NCBI GenBank assembly: GCA_964413845.1
Contig: CAYPTJ010000006.1
Coordinates: 1 to 17,067 of the forward strand
Direction of reading: 5' to 3'
Source: CAYPTJ01 sp964413845
Lineage (GTDB): Bacteria > Patescibacteriota > WWE3 > 9FT-COMBO-53-11
Length of the DNA stretch: 17,067 bases
The notes below the pieces were generated by a model, which saw only the letters and a program-made list of their open reading frames with translations, made no database searches and was not told the origin of the DNA. Made by a program: the position numbers and the translations under genes. Every line of letters starts with the position of its first letter. Position 1 is the first letter of the stretch. Positions 14,638-17,067 of the stretch are shown here, piece after piece.

Positions 14638-14824
14638 TAGAAAAGACGGAGATCTGATATTAATCAAAAAACAAGGTTGGGGTAGAAACAGCGTAACGCT
14701 TACCGCCAAGACTCAGATGTAGAATCGCCCGTGTAACCCCTAAACTTATCACGCCCAGACGACTAACTTATCAGCCCTCACCAAAAACGTTGCTTAAAAC
14801 GCATTCTACAGCGCCGCTTGCTTT

Positions 14825-14865
14825 GAGCTTTTGCGGCAATCCCATAGATGTTTCTGTAAAAGCTC
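14825..14865. repeat. Inverted repeat GAGCTTTT/AAAAGCTC
   Basis: Eight perfectly paired bases (14825-14832 with 14858-14865) flank a 25-nt loop, and a few further T:A pairs outside extend the stem if one bulge is allowed. There is no T-run placing it as a terminator of a neighbouring gene. It may be part of an RNA or an old mobile-element end. Confidence 0.45.
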
Positions 14866-14902
14866 CAAACCCCTCATGGCGGGGAATATGGATCTGGCCA
14901 TT

Positions 14903-14985
14903 ACATTCGAGTGTAGCGAGAAAGCAAGGAGCGTAGCGACGCCACATTTCGACGTGAGGAGAAAAGCAAGGAGCAAAGCGACGCC
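14903..14985. repeat. Tandem repeat, two units of 41-42 bp
   Basis: Unit 1 (14903-14943) and unit 2 (14944-14985) both begin ACATT, contain AGCAAGGAGC, and end AGCGACGCC; a third copy begins at 14986 (ACAT) and is lost. The most conserved part is GAGAAA(A)GCAAGGAGC followed by AGCGACGCCACAT. GCGTAGCGACGC within unit 1 can form a 4-bp hairpin. The similarity makes both strands appear to encode repeated peptides, but this is a DNA repeat. Confidence 0.75.
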
Positions 14986-15157
14986 ACATCTTGCTTTTTG
15001 GAAACCGTTTCAATTACCAAAATTCAATTTTGATTATTTTAAAAATGCTCTACCAACCTATAACTATTAGAATTCCCTCTATTAGCACTATAGGTTCATT
15101 TAGCACTCCCCTACTCCGAGCGCCAGTGAGGAGCAAGATTCTCGAACTTGGTGAGAA

Positions 15158-15940
15158 TTAGAAAATCCTTGCTAAAAAGAAGACCACAAGAGTAAGCGCA
15201 ATATATTCAAGAACAATCGAATACTTGAGATGCCTTTCAAAATAAGCGCGTGCAATACCAAGAAGAGCGTAAAAGAAGGTAGCTTCAACCAAACCTCTTA
15301 AGAATGCCTCCCAAGGATAAAAAGAAAGGGCAGCTGAAATCTGCGCTAGCCCTATCCCTACCAGAAAAGCTCCCAGCAGGTGATCTCGCTCAAGAAGGTC
15401 AGCAAGGGTAAGCGCCCAAAGGAAAGGAAGGCTTAAGATAAAACCCATCAGAAAAACTAAAGGGATCTCTACCCCCACCCCAAGAGCGTGTTTGTAGATC
15501 GTTGTCAGAAGAAGAAATGCAGCAACAAAGCTAAGAAGAAAAAGCGTAGGGCGCGCTACACGCTCAAGCGGAATCACCTCTCCTTTTATCCGAACAACCT
15601 TAAAGATGCTAAGAGCCAAAAGCGTGATGTAAAATGCTAAAAAAAAGCTTACCCATCCACCGACCCTAAAGAGAGTAGTAAAGTTTGGGAAAAAGAATTG
15701 CGAAAATCCTGCTCCCAAAGTCAAGGCAGCAGGTAAAAGAAGGAGAGTAAGTTTTTCGATACCCACCGTCCCTCCAAGAACAAAGTTTGAAAGAAAAACC
15801 GCTAAAAGCGCCAAAATGTAAACCCAAAAAATCTGCGTACTATAAGGGGGGGATGACAAGAAAACTAATCCTAAAGTCAAGATTATTGAAACAAGTAGAA
15901 AACGGATCCGTTTTGAGGTTAAGAGCACTTCAAACTGCAT
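15158..15940 (-). CDS. Multi-pass membrane protein of unknown function
   Basis: The 260-residue product is almost entirely hydrophobic. About nine membrane helices can be placed, near residues 11-31, 37-57, 64-84, 92-116, 130-153, 158-183, 188-210, 213-235 and 240-260. Short loops contain basic and acidic residues (for example KVVRIKGEVIPLERVARP and ADLLERDH). No catalytic or transport signature is recognised. The overall appearance resembles uncharacterised integral membrane families reported from CPR genomes (DUF5656 comes to mind, unverified). Its ATG overlaps the end of ruvC by 11 nt, so it is translated from the same message. That overlap points to shared regulation, not necessarily shared function. 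It is followed by the gene-free stretch. Confidence 0.8.
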   Translation of the reverse strand: MQFEVLLTSKRIRFLLVSIILTLGLVFLSSPPYSTQIFWVYILALLAVFLSNFVLGGTVGIEKLTLLLLPAALTLGAGFSQFFFPNFTTLFRVGGWVSFFLAFYITLLALSIFKVVRIKGEVIPLERVARPTLFLLSFVAAFLLLTTIYKHALGVGVEIPLVFLMGFILSLPFLWALTLADLLERDHLLGAFLVGIGLAQISAALSFYPWEAFLRGLVEATFFYALLGIARAYFERHLKYSIVLEYIALTLVVFFLARIF

Positions 15941-16436
15941 GGGTTTTAAGGATGTGGCAGAAAGCTGCTGCTAAAGCATCTGCGGCATGAACAGGAGTAG
16001 GATGTTTTTTGAGTCGTAATCTTCGCTTCATCTCTTTTTGAACAACTTTTTTGTCCGCCCTACCGTACCCGGCAAGAAGAAGTTTAACCTCTAAAGAATT
16101 ATATTCGTAAACAGGGATATCGAATTCTGCCGCTGCTAAATGGACGATTCCTAACGCCTGACCGACACTGATTGCACTTCTTTTGTTGATGTTGAAGAAG
16201 ATCTTTTCCACCACCACTTCATCTACCTTATGCTCCTTAAGAAGATGTTCTACCTCCTCTTTTAGGACAGCTAACCTCTTTCCTATTGAGTCAGAGGAGG
16301 GAGTCTTAATCAACCCATGGCCAAGATGTTTGATTTTTTCCGCCCGAGGCGGACCAGCCTTGGGCTGGGATTTTTGGTATTGAATAATCCCCCACCCCAT
16401 CTTGGCGGTACCAGGATCAATCCCTAAAATAATCAT
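15930..16436 (-). CDS. ruvC: Holliday junction resolvase RuvC
   Basis: The 168-residue endonuclease cleaves Holliday junctions symmetrically as a dimer with RuvAB. The fold opens with MIILGIDPGTAKMGWG. Active-site residues are D7, E77 (VVVEKIFF), H150 and D153 (PVHAADALAAA). His in place of the third Asp is also the situation in Thermus thermophilus RuvC, so it should be active. ISVGQALGIVHLAAAE and YGRADKKVVQKEM are family blocks. The ATG at 16436 is preferred over one 42 nt upstream because it begins the conserved strand and has AGAGG 7 nt before it. Residues 23-33 (SQPKAGPPRAE) are an insertion encoded by two back-to-back DNA palindromes. It overlaps the membrane-protein gene by 11 nt. Confidence 0.95.
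   Translation of the reverse strand: MIILGIDPGTAKMGWGIIQYQKSQPKAGPPRAEKIKHLGHGLIKTPSSDSIGKRLAVLKEEVEHLLKEHKVDEVVVEKIFFNINKRSAISVGQALGIVHLAAAEFDIPVYEYNSLEVKLLLAGYGRADKKVVQKEMKRRLRLKKHPTPVHAADALAAAFCHILKTHAV
16340..16368. repeat. Double palindrome inserted in the ruvC coding sequence
   Basis: CCGCC-CGA-GGCGG (16340-16352) and CCAGCC-TTG-GGCTGG (16354-16368) are two adjacent hairpins with 3-nt loops. They lie in frame in ruvC and supply its extra Pro/Ala/Gly-rich loop. The stretch GCCCGAGGCGGACCAGC matches GCCCTGGGCGGGCTAGC after the pilin-like gene at 13 of 17 positions, so it looks like one dispersed element family. Confidence 0.7.
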
Positions 16437-16490
16437 TGGTTTACCTCTATTCTCAAAGAGAACATGGTGCTTTAGCACCTTATTCTATCA
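16437..16490 (-). promoter_or_regulatory. ruvC promoter and structured leader
   Basis: On the minus strand TGATAGAAT forms an extended -10 (TAGAAT at 16482-16487, 5/6) with no good -35. The predicted transcript starts at a small hairpin GGTGC-TAAA-GCACC (16467-16480). A second hairpin TTCTC-TTT-GAGAA follows just before the AGAGG ribosome binding site. The leader is about 45 nt. Confidence 0.4.
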
Positions 16491-16513
16491 AGCCAGAACC
16501 TGTTAACCAAAGA

Positions 16514-16545
16514 AAAACGCCCTGGACTCTAAAACAGGGCGTTTT
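16514..16545 (-). terminator. Rho-independent terminator
   Basis: AAAACGCCCTG (16514-16524) pairs perfectly with CAGGGCGTTTT (16535-16545) around a 10-nt loop. On the minus strand the stem runs into GTTTTTCTTT, 10 nt after the stop of the gene at 16556. It isolates that gene from ruvC. Confidence 0.9.
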
Positions 16546-16555
16546 ACTGAATGCC

Positions 16556-17056
16556 TCAGGGCCATCTGCCAGCAGTGACATCCGCTGGAGTGGTCCCCAA
16601 GGAGGTTCCCCACCAGGACCAGATCTTATCTATTTCTTTCTGCACCTGCCTTAGTAGGCTCTCTAAGTCATGGAGGCAGGTACGGCAGAGGCAGGACTTG
16701 TTGCCACGCTCCTTTCTCCTCCTGAGCTCTACCTCAAGTTCACCGACGAGACGCTCCCGTTCGACAGTCAAGGATACCAACTGCTCGATGTCACGCGAGG
16801 CTTGGTTTTTGATCGCTTCGACAAGAGCTTGGTGGATGCTTCTCTCCCACACAGGAGCAAGCAGAGGAAGAAGCTCCTCATGCTTAGGGGAAGAGGATTC
16901 TTCAGGCGTGCCAGAAGGGAGAAGATACTTTTCCCACACTATGCATCTCTCCCATTCTTCCTCAAGAGCAAGTCCCTCATCCCGACAGTAGAGCGCTACC
17001 TCTCCTCTACCGTCAAAACGGTGGACGAAACCGTCGTTGCGGTGAATGACGTGCAT
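16556..17056 (-). CDS. Hypothetical protein with a CxCxxC motif and a charged helix
   Basis: The product has at least 166 residues. The frame is still open upstream, so the true start may lie beyond the window. The ATG at 17056 is the first visible. I do not recognise the family. The middle and C-terminal parts look helical and strongly charged (VERERLVGELEVELRRRKERG), which could form a coiled coil. They are followed by CLCRTCLHDL, a cysteine cluster that could bind metal or form disulfides, and a Trp-rich stretch (IWSWWG). There is no signal peptide or membrane segment. Codons favour GAG, CTC, GTC and CTT more than the neighbouring A-rich genes do. A strong terminator follows directly, which supports a real gene. 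The opposite-strand frame has no such support. Confidence 0.6.
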   Translation of the reverse strand: MHVIHRNDGFVHRFDGRGEVALYCRDEGLALEEEWERCIVWEKYLLPSGTPEESSSPKHEELLPLLAPVWERSIHQALVEAIKNQASRDIEQLVSLTVERERLVGELEVELRRRKERGNKSCLCRTCLHDLESLLRQVQKEIDKIWSWWGTSLGTTPADVTAGRWP

Positions 17057-17067
17057 CAGCCCATTCC

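Larger units (their letters stand above)
14638..15157. other. Gene-free stretch with structured and repeated DNA
   Basis: No convincing gene lies here. The short frames available are artefacts of the internal repeat. No tRNA-like cloverleaf, and no tmRNA or RNase P core, was recognised. It contains an AGCGTAACGCT palindrome (14689-14699), a long inverted repeat, a CCCC/GGGG hairpin (14870-14884), a two-unit tandem repeat and a repeated TTAGCACT (15082-15089, 15100-15107). A weak hairpin (ATTCTC 15138-15143, GAGAAT 15153-15158) overlaps the stop of the membrane-protein gene. Confidence 0.6.

Noticed and set aside
14903..14985. Possible CRISPR array
   Set aside because: There are only two head-to-tail units with no unique spacers, and no cas genes in the window.
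14771..15070. Overlapping ORFs on both strands (MWRRFAPCF... on minus, KARSVATPH... on plus)
   Set aside because: Their apparent internal peptide repeats come from the 41-42 bp DNA repeat. Neither has a ribosome binding site or family resemblance.
15121..15160. tRNA-like T-arm (TTCTCGAACTTGG)
   Set aside because: No acceptor stem, anticodon arm or D-arm can be assembled around it. It is a small hairpin at the membrane-protein stop.
16551..16991. Plus-strand ORF of 146 codons at the right edge
   Set aside because: It is Ser/Arg-rich antisense composition with no ribosome binding site. The minus-strand frame is followed by a correctly oriented terminator.

Overview
The window looks like a chromosomal segment of a Candidate Phyla Radiation (Patescibacteria) bacterium. 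The reasons are the compact type IV pilus cluster with short inner-membrane and ATPase components, the small RuvC, the reduced delta-prime-like clamp-loader protein, and coding that is nearly continuous and often overlapping. TGA ends several genes (pilC, gyrA, ruvC, the LAGLIDADG ORF), so the standard genetic code applies and the UGA=Gly lineages are excluded. The exact phylum is an inference from family content, not from a search.

Left third (1-6200, minus strand): a type IV pilus operon read right to left. The order is pilB (extension ATPase), pilT (retraction ATPase), pilC (platform protein), a pilin-like protein, pilD (prepilin peptidase) and a prepilin cut by the window edge. Its gaps, and one stretch inside pilD, are filled with repetitive DNA: three tracts of degenerate heptanucleotide repeats, several palindromes, and a duplicated copy of the pilC 3' end.

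Middle (6200-12920, plus strand): a DNA topology and replication run with little or no spacing. It contains a DNA polymerase III delta-prime-like protein, gyrB, a Nudix hydrolase wedged between the gyrase genes, and gyrA with a histone H1-like lysine-rich tail. pcm (protein L-isoaspartate methyltransferase) follows, with its own promoter candidate, a strong ribosome binding site and a terminator. All three classical quinolone-contact positions in GyrA/GyrB that I checked are atypical.

Right third (12920-17067, minus strand): a XerC/D-type tyrosine recombinase whose stop codon overlaps the GTG start of a single-motif LAGLIDADG homing endonuclease. Immediately after the endonuclease lies a frameshifted remnant of the 3' end of a second, diverged xer gene. 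I regard this recombinase-endonuclease cassette sitting on an older gene end as the most notable feature. Next is a roughly 630-nt gene-free stretch with a two-unit tandem repeat and long inverted repeats. Then come ruvC, whose coding sequence carries a double-hairpin insert, an overlapping multi-pass membrane protein, a clear terminator, and a hypothetical gene at the right edge.
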